Translations under genes and position numbers: made by a program
DNA from: Manduca sexta
Taxonomy: Eukaryota; Arthropoda; Insecta; Lepidoptera; Sphingidae
Length of the DNA stretch: 64,000 nt
Direction of reading: 5' to 3'
NCBI RefSeq assembly: GCF_014839805.1
Contig: NC_051131.1
Location: forward strand, 6,870,913-6,934,912
The notes under the pieces: generated by a model
What the model saw: only the letters and a program-made list of their open reading frames with translations
Database searches by the model: none
What the model was told of the DNA's origin: nothing
In this document: one piece after another, positions 53,770 through 64,000 of the stretch
Layout: each line of letters starts with the position of its first letter
How positions within the stretch are numbered: the first letter of the stretch is position 1

Positions 53770-54420
53770 TGGGAAATTTGAAAATTTTCAACCGGAATTC
53801 AAATTACGGAAACAAGGCGATATTGCCACTTAATTTTTTTTAATTAATTAAAATAGCCTCTGACATTTGTGTTTATGTTTTTACTTATCTAATTTAATTA
53901 CGTACATAATTATTTTATAAATAGGGATAAAAGGCATGATTAGTGTTTTGAAAACTTATTCTCCAGTGTCATCTAACTGAAAGTATCTTACAACAAAATT
54001 AATTTGAGGTTAGACCAAAAACAAATAGAGTGACTGTTTGAGAGTGACATACCCTGTACACTCCATTCGAGCGCACTAAACGGAGCCAGCCGCGTTCTGG
54101 TCTGAGCGACCCAGAGGACAATATCTCCGGTTATTCGCCATGAAAAACAGTTCCTGAAACTCCTACACTCTAAAAGACCGCAGTTCCGTCCTTGCCGTGT
54201 TCCCCGTTCCCCGGCCCTTCTAGTACTTCCGGCTCGCGTGCCGACGATTACAGTAATACGCTAATCCCTAATAGCTGGTGTCTTTATCCTCTCCCAGTGG
54301 CCGTGCTGAACCGTGGTTCGTAACCTGTTAGTGGCTTGTTTTAGCATTGTCACCTAATTTCAAAGCGTTGCGAGTGCGTTAAGCGCTTATCCAAGAGTCC
54401 GGTGTGTTTGTATAAGCCGA
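53770..54420. other. Intergenic; GC-richer repeat-like block
   Basis: From about 54050 the composition rises ('GGAGCCAGCCGCGTTCTGG', 'CCCCGTTCCCCGGCCC'). It looks like an inserted element, but I see no ends or motifs. A second such block lies at 54770-55080. Confidence 0.35.
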
Positions 54421-54428
54421 CCCTGTCA

Positions 54429-54607
54429 GGGGCCTTATTCTCTATCCCGCACGTTATTTTAACAATGCGTAACAAGCACGTAACACAACGCGTCATGTTT
54501 AGGACTATAGAAATTTGACATACAGAATATCATTCCACGGACATTTCTCGGAGATAACATGACACGGCCGCGTTACGCGTTTACACTATCATACAGAATA
54601 AGGGCCC
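54429..54607. mobile_element. Small MITE-like inverted-repeat element
   Basis: It starts GGGGCCTTATTCTCTAT and ends ATACAGAATAAGGGCCC, imperfect inverted copies. Inner 'GCGTAAC' and 'GTTACGC' are also inverted. It has no coding capacity. Confidence 0.55.
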
Positions 54608-55459
54608 AGGCTAACAAAGGTATGTCATGTTAAAAAAAACTCTTATATTAATTCCAGCCAATATAATATTTATGTTCCAGCTTTACATCTCTATACCTAA
54701 ATATAAAATTAGATTTGTCAAAACCCTTAAAAAAATTGGAAATTTCTAAGTCGTTATTTTTAGTCCTACGTTGCGCCGTGGCGTTTATCACGGCCATGGG
54801 CCACGTCGTTTGCTGCTAAACCGTGAAGCCGAATGTTTTGACCGAGCTGTTATGAGATAGCGAATGAGGCAAGTACCCACCACCATTGTACCTGTGGCAA
54901 TTCTTTTGCGGTCTCCACACCGAATGCACGCCCGTGCACGGGAGGACATTTGTCGTGGGGATAGACACACAGTTAAGTGGGTATACCTCATGGTTGCCAA
55001 TTAATATTGAGGCCCGAGGACTCGCGAAAATTTCCTGGCCTCCTCCCCGCCCATCGTAAGTTTTCCTTATCCTTCACGTACCTGCAGTCACTAAGCCGTT
55101 AAGAATTACCTTTAGGCAGATTCAGATTAATAGGTATAAGGTAATAGCACAATTATTTCGGTAGTATTTCTAAGCCATGGCAAGTTTAAACTGATGCTGC
55201 AGCATCATCTAATTTACGGAATATTCAACTCCTCAGCAACTTACAACAGATATGGCGTGTATGCGCACATAAGATGGTCTCAATGCGTAGGTGATAATAA
55301 AAGCTGATGATCGACATCCCCAGTGGGGAAAGTAGAAAAATAAGTACATTTTTTAATTTTTCGACTATCACTAATATGTAAAGGCTTATTATCTGTGATA
55401 GTTTTACTTTTAGTTTCTCTATACAAGTGGATTTTTTAAGATAATAGTTGCGTAAATCC

Positions 55460-55702
55460 TTACCCCTTATTCATAAACGTTATTTATCTTAGGATGGAAC
55501 ATTGCTGTGATAACAAGTCTGTTTCTCAGTGCTGACGGCATGGCAGCTTTCGCAGTGCGTAGACGTAGGGCCATTGCGATTGGCTAATATTGAGATACAG
55601 CTTTAATCTAGTTGGCTGTCAGATAAACAAAGCTGAGAAACAGACTTGTTATCACAGCAATGGTCCATCCTTAGATAAATAACTTTTATGAATAAGGAGG
55701 TA
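55460..55702. mobile_element. MITE with about 70-bp inverted repeats
   Basis: The left end CCTTATTCATAAACGTTATT continues through 'CATTGCTGTGATAACAAG' and 'TCTGTTTCTCAG'. The right end is its inverse with few mismatches (ending AACTTTTATGAATAAGG). Only about 95 bases separate the arms. The target duplication is not clear; the arms may extend outward to TTACC/GGTAA. Confidence 0.85.
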
Positions 55703-55704
55703 AT

Positions 55705-57097
55705 TAGACAATATATAAAGGACCCGCCTTGTATAATCTCTCTTTTTTGCCAAAGTATAAGAGCAAATAGTTATGTACACATTTATAAAAACCGTGAAAA
55801 CAAGTGATTCATTTATCATTTTATGCGTGCACATTCAAAAGGACAGAAAACGGTATAGTGCGTGTGTGTGTGTGTCGCACTTTTTAGTAGTAGCAACAAT
55901 GAAAGCGACGTATTTTTTATTCACGGCAATAAGCACATGGGCGCCTCCTTTCTAAATGGTTTAAACGTAGGTATATTCATTCTTTAAAACGATTCAACGC
56001 TGAACGATAAAGACTTGGACCTTAATAGGGTATTTTAGTGTTTGTGAGAAAAAAGCCAAAAATACATAAATACGATAGTTCAATCAAAAAGCAATCGGAA
56101 AATAGTGGTTTCAGTTCATAAAATTATAAAGTAAATTTTTAAATTCAGTTCAAAGTGTTGACTTTTTTTTATCCGTTTTACAAATATGCGAAACGAGTGT
56201 CGCCATGACATGACGTCATCGAGTCAGTAAACTGCTTGAAGTGTCAATACGCGTTCACCATTTCTAATTTATCAATATGGACAAATTTTTCGGACAATAA
56301 ATTTGGATCTCTTCTCGCAAGTTTTAAACCAAGTTTTCCTTATAGTTATATCAGTTGTCACTTCAAGCCATAATTTTTTCGGCGTTTTCGAACTAGTATT
56401 CTTACATTCAGGAACAACACACCAATGATAAGGATAGTAACTTATTTTAATTGTATTAATTCGTTCTTTCTCTATGCACAGCGTTGTTACTTGACGTTTA
56501 CTGTCGAAATGACGTCAGCAACGTGGCCTCTATCGTTTTCGTTTATTTACGCGGGAAAATTTAAAATATAATATTTAAATGTATTTTGGCTCTAACTGAT
56601 TGAATATTTTTTTTATAAAATTTCTAGTAGTATTTTATCACCTTAAAATTAATTTGAGACATTTTTCAAAAAAGAGTGTTATTCCCTATTTTTAGTTTCT
56701 ACGGAGTGATGTCCTTAAAAACGTCACTAGTCAGGGTCTAGGGAGTCCTGATGTACTGCACTGCCTAGCCCTGCGGTAAATACATAAATAGATAGGTGTT
56801 AACTTACGTTTACACATCCTGCGCACAAATACTAGCTTTTATAAGAGGACCATAACCAGGTTTTTCATACTGTAATATAGGTACCTACTGAAAATACACC
56901 CATTGTGACACCATGGTGAAGTAAAGTAACCATATTGATCTATATAAATTATTATTTTATACATGTTACAAACTAACAATAATAAAGCGTTCAAAGTGAA
57001 TTTGTCTTGTATCAATATATTAGGCAAACAAAATATTTGCTACTCTTAATATAAAGGTACATAAGTTAAATTCTAATAAGATAAACATATGTTTATG
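55705..57097. other. Intergenic, downstream of PLK4
   Basis: AT-rich. A (GT)n run sits near 55861-55874. I looked on the minus strand for a third polo-box exon of PLK4 and did not recognise one. Confidence 0.5.
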
Positions 57098-59103
57098 TCA
57101 CATATTTTTTAAAATACCTATGTCACTTTGTGCTTGACATGAACTAGCTATCGTTCTATGAAAGGAGCCAATGTTAAGAACTGGTGTATTGTAGTCTACA
57201 TTGACTGAAGAATGCTTGGGGGATAGTACATTGTTAACAGTTTGAATAGGTCTTTTTCCAATAATGAGAGGATAACATTCATCAGATATACACGATAATG
57301 CTGTTTGTATGCGTTTTATACGATTAGAACACTCTTCAAAATGTTCTAACACATATTTTAAGTCTGGAACCGAAGCACCATTGTGATGTATTTTTGAAAA
57401 TTTGTCAATTATTTTTATTCCTTCATTAAGGGTGCTTGTTACTTTCTCTCCATTATAAAAAAATAACTCAAAATCTGTGCCATTTTCCATTAATTGACAT
57501 TTAGCCAATGAAGTGTAGAGGGTAATTTTTGGTGTTTTGGCTTTGACTAGATCAACAAAACGAGATGCATATAAGTACTTTTTCCAGTGTTTTTGTGGTA
57601 AATTGTGATAGGAAAATACTTCATCTGGATTAGGATCACGGTTGATATCAATATTCTTCTTATTATTTTTGTCCACAGAAAAAATAATTATTTTCATGCC
57701 ATCTTTAGATATTTTACATATTTCCATAACTTTTTCTTCTCTATTCTTTCCTGTTTTTTTCAAAAATTCTACAACTACTGCATTTGGTTCGATTTTAAGG
57801 ATGGCATTTCGCGTTCGATGTGAAATTGTTGGCAGTCTATTGGCACAAAGAGGAGGAACATTCAACATATTAGTATTAACATTGCAACTTTTAGTTTTGT
57901 TTTCATCATGGCTATTAATGCTTGGATTTTTTCGGGGAGCTTCGGTTCTTATGTCTAGTTGCTTAATATTTTCTAATAAATCTGAATTACTGCTACATGC
58001 ACTATCATATTTTTTGAGATACATATTGGTATTAGTATTCACATTGGGTATAACTTCTGTAAAAACTGGTTCAACATTAAAATTTCGATTATGTCTTTCC
58101 TCTTGATTTTGATATACATTACTATTTTCTTGAATCCCATTTAAAACATTAAATGATGTTGGTTTAAAATCTTTAGCAATGTTGTGGTCCTTACATCCAT
58201 GAAGATAATCAACATTTAAAATTTCTTCAGCTTTAAGTTTGCTGCTATGTTGTGTACTGTGCATAGTAGTAAGAAACCCAGAATCTCTGGAGAATTCCTG
58301 TTTCTGGACATTATAACTAAGAAAAGGGTGCTCAATAATACCTTTTAATGTTATTCTTTTGGTGGGGTCTTTACATAAGAGTCTTTGTAATAGATCTTGT
58401 GCTTCTAATGACAGCTCTGATGGTATTTTATAATCAGCATTAATAACTTTATTAAGAGTAGTTTTAACATGCTGTGTGTGAAATGGAGGACTTCCAACTA
58501 GTAGGGTGAACAACATACACCCTAACCCCCAAACATCAGCTGGCAATCCATGTACTTCTCTTGATGCTACTTCTGGAGATATATAATTAGGCGTACCACA
58601 CATGGTTACATGTTTCTCATCTGGTCCATTTAACTGTGTAGCTAAACCAAAATCTGCTATTTTTACAATTAAATCCTTTGTTAACAGTAAATTATTTAAA
58701 GATAAATCTCTATGAATAATATTATGAGTATGCAAATAGAGCACTCCACTAAGAACTTGTTTCAAAATATCAGCAGCTGCTTTCTCTGACAAACCACGAG
58801 TTCCAAGTTTAAAATGTTTGGCTAACTCACCATTATGTGCAAGTTCTAAAACTAAATAGACATAGTGCATATCTTCAAAAAACGTGTATAACTCTAATAT
58901 AGCAGGATGCTTCAGGCGAGAATGTATTGTGACTTCTTGTCTTACTCTTCCTATCATGCCTGCACTTGCCATGAGTGCTTTGTCTATCATTTTGATAGCA
59001 ACAAATTGGCCTGTTCTGCGACATCTTGCTCTATAAACATGTGCAAATCCCCCTTTCCTAATTGTTCAAATATTTCATAGTCTTCAATTTTTTCACCAAA
59101 CAT
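57098..59103 (-). CDS. PLK4: Polo-like kinase 4 (SAK), with apparent frameshift in the glycine loop
   Basis: PLK4 is the Ser/Thr kinase that triggers centriole duplication. The open frame 58990-57098 (630 codons) covers most of it; adding the start ATG at 59101-59103 (MFGEKIEDYEIFEQLGKG) gives about 668 residues. Kinase motifs: 'VAIK' at about 35-38, 'HRDLSLNN' at about 131, 'DFGLA' at about 151 and 'GTPNYISPE' at about 170. 'DSGFLT' at about 274 fits the DSGxx(S/T) degron that Slimb uses to limit PLK4. The C-terminal third ('LPTISHRTRNAILKIEPNAV', 'PQKHWKKYLYASRFVDLV') is the cryptic polo-box pair. At 59049-59053 a run of five G (minus strand) needs a sixth for the G-x-G-G-F loop, so the first 17 codons and the rest are in different frames. 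No third polo box is seen. It may be spliced on through 'CATAG|GTATTT' near 57120. Confidence 0.9.
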
Positions 59104-59193
59104 ATTCTATTATCTACAAAATACGCATATCATGAATGAAATTATTCTTTCTTTCCACTTTATCCATACAAATGTATAACTTCAGTATATCCA

Positions 59194-59208
59194 TTATTGT
59201 TTCACATA
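59194..59208 (-). CDS. LYRM9: LYRM9 exon 3 coding part
   Basis: After TTTTTTCCAG come four codons (YVKQ) and TAA. The match to the 'KYKKQ' ending of the vertebrate protein supports this tiny terminal exon. Confidence 0.7.
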   Translation of the reverse strand, partial: YVKQ

Positions 59209-61282
59209 CTGGAAAAAATAAACAATAACTTGATTATATACTTATTAGATGCACTTATTTATATTAATCTCATCTTACAAATAATATAATTATTAATATT
59301 TGTGAAAATATTCAGATCTATGTTAGAAGTTATGTTAGAAACAACTACTCAACAGATTTGGATGAAATAGGGCATATGGATAGACCATGTTTTTAACTAG
59401 ATAAGATACTGCTTTTATATTTTTATACTGGTAATTTGCTTCAGCAGTAAATATTTGAATTTATAATGATTTTTTCAGTAGATGGCACTGGCATTTGTAT
59501 AGGTGGTGCTATGAATTGCAACAAATATGTAGGGATAAAGGTTTTTACATGGGCGATGCTGCTCACAAACACCTAGTTTGTACTAGTGATGTGGACTGGA
59601 TTGTTAACAAAGTATATCTGTGGTTACGGATCTTTGTTGTCATGATCCGCGAATAAGAAATGGATCCTAACTTTCTTACTAAATCAATGTCAGTGCGGTA
59701 TCGGTATGGTATCTTGCTATGATTAATGTTTGCAATATAAAAGTGTCAAACATTAATTTTAAGATATAAATAGTATTTTTTCACTGCTACCTATATACAG
59801 ACTTATTTTAAATTCACTCAGTCTTTTAGGTTTTTTGAACATTTTAGGTAAACATAAAATAATCCTGTATAGAATTTCAACTATGTATTGAAAATGAATA
59901 AGGTAAATTATCTGTTGAAGATCTGCCAAAAAAGTAAGAGATCAGACTAAACCATATTTGTCCTTATTTTTTATGCAGACCATATAAAGGTATAATTATG
60001 GCATCTCAAGTTAAAACTCAAATTTATGAAACTACTTAAGTCTCTAAAAACATAATTAAAATTTAGTTATTACCTTCGTTACAACCCATTTAGCATCCTC
60101 AATGCTCTTTGCTATAATTTCTTTTACTCTTTGTGTGTCTGGTTCAAATTTATGTTGTTTAAAACTCTGAAAAATAAGAAATATTTAACTACATTATATT
60201 CAAAACTATATGTCTAAAACTGCATCAAATGACATTTTGCATTGAAATTGTATCTTAAATTAATTTTTTGCATCAAAAATAAAAACTTCATTATATATTT
60301 TTTTATTCATTTATACATGTGGGTTATTATGAATGAACTTTTAAATAAGATTTATTTAAATTTATAGCTTATCTATAAAAACATATCACAAATCTGGGGA
60401 AATCTGGACAGATGGCAGCCCTGGGTTTGAGGAAGGTAAGTGCTGGCTGAGTATCATAGGTCCTATCAATTCTTCATTTGGCAGATTAAGTCTATGAATT
60501 ATTGCTATAAAATAATCATTAATAGATATCCAAATTATTTCTCAATGATCTAAATAATGAACATGAAAATCTCACTGATTACAAGTATGTTAATTATAAA
60601 TTATTTGTGTTGTAAAAAGTTATAGAACTAAATATTATGTTTATATTGTTGTTAATATTGTCCTAAGAAGTTTTTAATATTTTATAAAAAAAAAAACTGA
60701 ATAAAATTTCTACTGACATTTATTAATAACTAACGACAATATTATGCTAGATACACCAGTTTTGCCATCTACAATTCAATTCACTAATGGTTAAAACAGG
60801 GATGTTGACATGATTACGGGCGATCCTACACTCCGCTAAATACTCTGTATGCGATTGGAATCTCAGTATATGGAGACAAATCGTGTGAGTGATCTTGCAG
60901 ACTGATAGACGAAGAGTTAATAAGTAGATAACATAAATATTGCTACACAAAATCGACATTCGCTGAGGATACCGTTTCTTTAGATTATCGTAAGATGCTA
61001 TATTAATCTGTGTATGTGTCATACAGGAACAGTTTAGATCACCACCACATACCTAATCCAATAATAGAAATATGTTTTCTAACTCTTGTATGGTTATATC
61101 TCATACGTCAACAAAATAGTAGATGTTTTAAGTATATTGATAATAAGTAGGTATATATTTTATAGATTATTAAATAAAATGTATCCTACCTGCTTTACAG
61201 CGAATTTATAATGTTTACAAGCGTCAGGTGGTAATCTTTCACATTCACGTAATAGGTATTTGTATAAAGCCAAAGATGTCAT
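59194..61282 (-). CDS. LYRM9: LYR motif-containing protein 9
   Basis: Three exons join in phase: 61190-61282, 60074-60166 and 59194-59208 (stop TAA at 59194-59196), giving 66 residues. Exon 1 encodes 'MTSLALYKYLLRECERLPPD' and 'HYKFAVKQ', exon 2 'SFKQHKFEPDTQRVKEIIAK' and 'SIEDAKWVVTK', exon 3 only 'YVKQ'. The LYR-type 'LYKYLLR', the 'HYK.AV.QSF' stretch, 'IEDA.W...K' and the ending match human LYRM9 (78 residues). LYR proteins work in mitochondria with acyl carrier protein, in Fe-S cluster or respiratory-complex assembly; the role of LYRM9 itself is not well known. The frame stays open upstream to an ATG at 61333, which would add 17 residues; I prefer the shorter start by homology. Splice sites: GTAGGA/TTTTTCAG and GTAATA/TTCCAG. 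Confidence 0.85.
60074..60166 (-). CDS. LYRM9: LYRM9 exon 2
   Basis: 31 codons, 'SFKQHKFEPD' to 'WVVTK', between TTTTTCAG and GTAATA, phase 0 at both ends. Confidence 0.87.
61190..61282 (-). CDS. LYRM9: LYRM9 exon 1
   Basis: 31 codons, ending 'FAVKQ' before GTAGGA. It contains the LYR-type motif (Leu-Tyr-Lys here). Confidence 0.83.
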
Positions 61283-61798
61283 ATCATTTTTATTTGCAGA
61301 ATATAATCTTTTTAAACAATTCATATATAACATTTGAATAAAGCTACAAGAAGCCCTTAAATAAGTACTTTTATTGGAAAACTGAGATAACTTTGAAATA
61401 TCAACATTAAACTTACAAGCGGAGATTTTTTTAATATTTACTATTTATTGGGAAGGCAAAGGATTCTAGTCGATACAGCCTCATCATTCAACCAAAGAGA
61501 ATTGTAAGAAATATGCTCAGATTTCCACGAAGAAAAAATCTGTCACGTTCAATATAAGTACTACATACAACGTGCAACAACCACACTATAACGATTTATG
61601 CAGTTATAAATTCACGCAATATAAATTATTCAACGTTTTTCTATTTTACGCAAATTACAAGCTTTGAATTCCATATCTGAAATTATTCAGAACAAATTCC
61701 TGATGTATAAATCAAGCCTTATTTTGGCCTAACCAAAGACAAATCCAAACTTGATATTGAAGTCAATGCCAATACTTCACTTCGGCTTTTGATTTTTA

Positions 61799-61806
61799 TA
61801 TCGATA
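61799..61806. promoter_or_regulatory. DRE-like site between LYRM9 and the rightward gene
   Basis: TATCGATA is the DREF recognition sequence often found in insect housekeeping promoters. It lies in the roughly 1-kb gap between two divergent starts (61282 and 62386). Further ATCGAT words are at about 61993 and 62030. Confidence 0.45.
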
Positions 61807-62385
61807 TTCAATAATAGGTCTGTTGATAATAAATTCAAATATAACTATTATGTATCCGTGTAATAGTAACAAACTTATTAATATTTATTTTTGAAATTTC
61901 GTTGTGATTTTATTGATTTTTGTTCATAACATACTATGTGTTTAATAATATTACTAGACTATTACCGTACAATTTTGCGTAACCTGTGATGCAATCGATT
62001 TCATAAAATGCGATAATTTTTATTTTTGGAATCGATTTCAGCCACTACGCAAATGTGCTACACAACGAACAACACGCAAAGTACGAACACATTCATCCAT
62101 CACTATATCTTTCCTTTCAGTTTTGAGTTTTTAATATACTCTTTGTTTCCCTTGAATTGAGAAAGAATTAGTAAAATAAAAAGTCAGGCGAATTTGTTAT
62201 GTGATAGATGGTTTTTGTAATTGTAGTAATGAGTGTGTTGAAATATATAGTGATATATCCGTATTGTTTTGCTTCTACTGATTCGTTTATGGATCACTGT
62301 TTATGATAAGTTTATAGGTATTTCTATAAATGTTTGTGATTGTGTATTACATACCTTGATAATGGTTCGTTAACGTTAATGTGGT

Positions 62386-62439
62386 ATGGCACTTGTTACA
62401 ATTCGACGATCTCCAAGTGTGCAAACACCAAGAAAAACG
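62386..62439 (+). CDS. First coding exon of an unidentified gene running right
   Basis: ATG in good context (GGTATGG) opens 18 codons, MALVTIRRSPSVQTPRKT, then a strong donor, GTACGT. The basic, Ser/Pro-rich start looks like the N-terminus of a regulatory or cytoskeletal protein, but I cannot name the family. No second exon was recognised before 64000, so intron 1 probably exceeds 1.5 kb. The gene is head-to-head with LYRM9. Confidence 0.45.
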
Positions 62440-64000
62440 GTACGTATTTATCAAACAAAAAATTGAAAAATCTGTAATAGTATGTACATTTGACATAGAT
62501 AAAACATGGCTCGTTATAGGCAGGACATTCGAATAATTTTTTATATTGTTTATGGCAAAATGATTGTTTAGATATGTATATTTTTCTATTATTTGTTACT
62601 GTATTATTGCATTTAGCTTTAGTGGAGTTGTGTAATGTGCTCTACAGGTTAAGGCTATTAGCTCTAGTCTTTGATGCTTATTGTTTTATAAACTATAAAG
62701 TAGGGATATCCTGAACTGTTTTTTTAATAAAATCTCCTTACAAACTGATAATCCTTTTAAACAATTGTTAACCCAAATTAAACCTGAGATATTTCATTAG
62801 GAATTCATACTGGCTTATGTTTGAATTATAAAGTTGAGTAGGCACTTGATACATGATACCTTATGTCATAAAAGTTAGTCTCACCTTGAATATAACTTTA
62901 AATGCAATTATTTTATATTGGGGTAAGTGTATTCAGTTATATACTCTGAATAATGTGAGCATATATATTATTTGGTGTTCATTTTTATTTTTAAAGTTAT
63001 GTTTTTTGTTTATTGTATTTATTCCTTATTCTAGCAAATTCTAATAAAATTGAAACATGAATAAAATATAACCTTGTACACATTTATTAATTCTGTATGT
63101 TTATGATCTAAAATAGCATATGAACATTGTTGCTTGAATACCAATGGAAACTGTTACATATACCATTGTGAATAAAATGTTCACCCAAACTTTCATAATA
63201 AAGTGCACATTAAAAATTAAAAACAATAAACATGATCCATAGCATTTTATATCCTGCAATCATTTGCAATTTCAGAAAGTAAAAGTTTTCAAGTCCATTA
63301 TGTGTAATATTTACTCTTAAGAATAAATCACTATACCAATAGATTTCTTAATATGGATTAAAAAGATATTCCACTGTGGGGAATCACTTAAAAATATTGA
63401 TGCTTTGATTCAATTATACTAAACATGTTTTTTTGTAATTAGGACATACTTTTTGGTTTTTGATTTGTGAATAAGGTTTTAGTTTTTCCAGCATGACATA
63501 CTGGAGTTGTAACTAATATTCATTGATTTATCAGTTCGCAAGTTCAGGTTGTTAATATAACTATATGTACACATAGTGCATTTCCACATACAGTTGAAAA
63601 ACATAAACCCCATTATTTTAAATGAATATGTTGTCTTTGAAATATAGTACAAGATCCCTGGTACACTTTTCATCATTTATTACTATCAAAGCTGATTTTT
63701 CGTGAGTAGCTACCTTTTGACTAGACGCCCAAGTTTTTCCTTACAGTAATGTTGGTAAATAGTAGCTTAAAAGGGATAGCAAGGATACAATATGTTGATT
63801 TGATGAATTGTAAAAAATTATTACTAACCAAATTTTTCTTTGTTAACTATCGAGATAATTATCTAAATAACGTGAAAAAATATTTTTCCTACAAAATATG
63901 AGGTTTGGTTAGGGAGTCCCCTCTCTCCAACATGTATCATAAACAAGGTCATGAAAAATAATCACTAACCAGCAAATTTTTTTTTATTGTTTAGCTAACG
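62440..64000. other. Probable intron of the rightward gene; nothing else seen
   Basis: AT-rich with no splice-bounded open frames that I recognise and no clear repeat ends. Confidence 0.4.

Noticed and set aside
54788..55000. 70-codon Arg/Ser-rich open frame on the minus strand
   Set aside because: It lies in a GC-rich repeat-like block and shows no family motif or splice-consistent neighbours.
57642..58106. 154-codon open frame on the plus strand
   Set aside because: It lies inside the PLK4 reading frame on the other strand. Its Phe/Leu-rich composition is the usual antisense shadow.
61283..61333. Upstream ATG extending LYRM9 by 17 residues
   Set aside because: It is open and possible, but the family match begins at the downstream Met, so the shorter start was preferred.

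Overview
This is an insect nuclear genome window and most probably a moth or butterfly. The genes are split by many GT-AG introns. AT-rich DNA is packed with decayed transposons of types usual in Lepidoptera: Helitron fragments with the 'TCTATACT...CTAGT' ends, tRNA-derived SINEs with the 'GAGGAAACCT' tail, Penelope-like elements and many foldback MITEs. The species cannot be named from the sequence alone. No rRNA, convincing tRNA, CRISPR array or bacterial gene is visible.

Layout. (1) 1-5000: no host exon seen; a decayed Mutator-like transposase and a Helitron-derived tandem array. (2) 5125-32698, minus strand: the NADPH-cytochrome P450 reductase gene (Cpr), seven coding exons giving about residues 1-408. 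The last exons (rest of the FAD domain, NADPH domain, stop) lie off the left edge. Two very large introns (about 9 and 14 kb) hold most of the transposon debris. (3) 32.7-39.2 kb: intergenic, a CpG-rich patch upstream of Cpr, a LINE 3' fragment and two MITEs. (4) 39245-44044, plus strand: complete ribosomal protein gene RpL23A, five exons, with the long Ala/Lys/Pro-rich N-terminal tail typical of insects. (5) 44.1-53.0 kb: LINE and P-element-like transposase remnants, MITEs, a SINE, Helitron ends and a large foldback element. (6) 53053-53763, minus strand: two exons of a gene I do not recognise. (7) 57098-59103, minus strand: Polo-like kinase 4 (PLK4/SAK), the master kinase of centriole duplication, with an apparent one-base deletion in the glycine-rich loop. 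(8) 59194-61282, minus strand: LYRM9, a small LYR-motif protein whose stop codon is only about 90 bases upstream of the PLK4 start. (9) 62386 onward, plus strand: the first coding exon of an unidentified gene that is head-to-head with LYRM9.

Functionally the genes are unrelated housekeeping genes (electron transfer to P450s, translation, centriole duplication, mitochondrial LYR protein). The only arrangement suggesting joint expression is LYRM9-PLK4, where the LYRM9 terminal exon and the PLK4 open frame may share a transcript. I found no clear new biological system. The observations most worth a second look are the LYRM9/PLK4 junction, the PLK4 frameshift, the hammerhead-like motif conserved in three Penelope-like copies, two perfect long hairpins, and several MITE families with intact target-site duplications.
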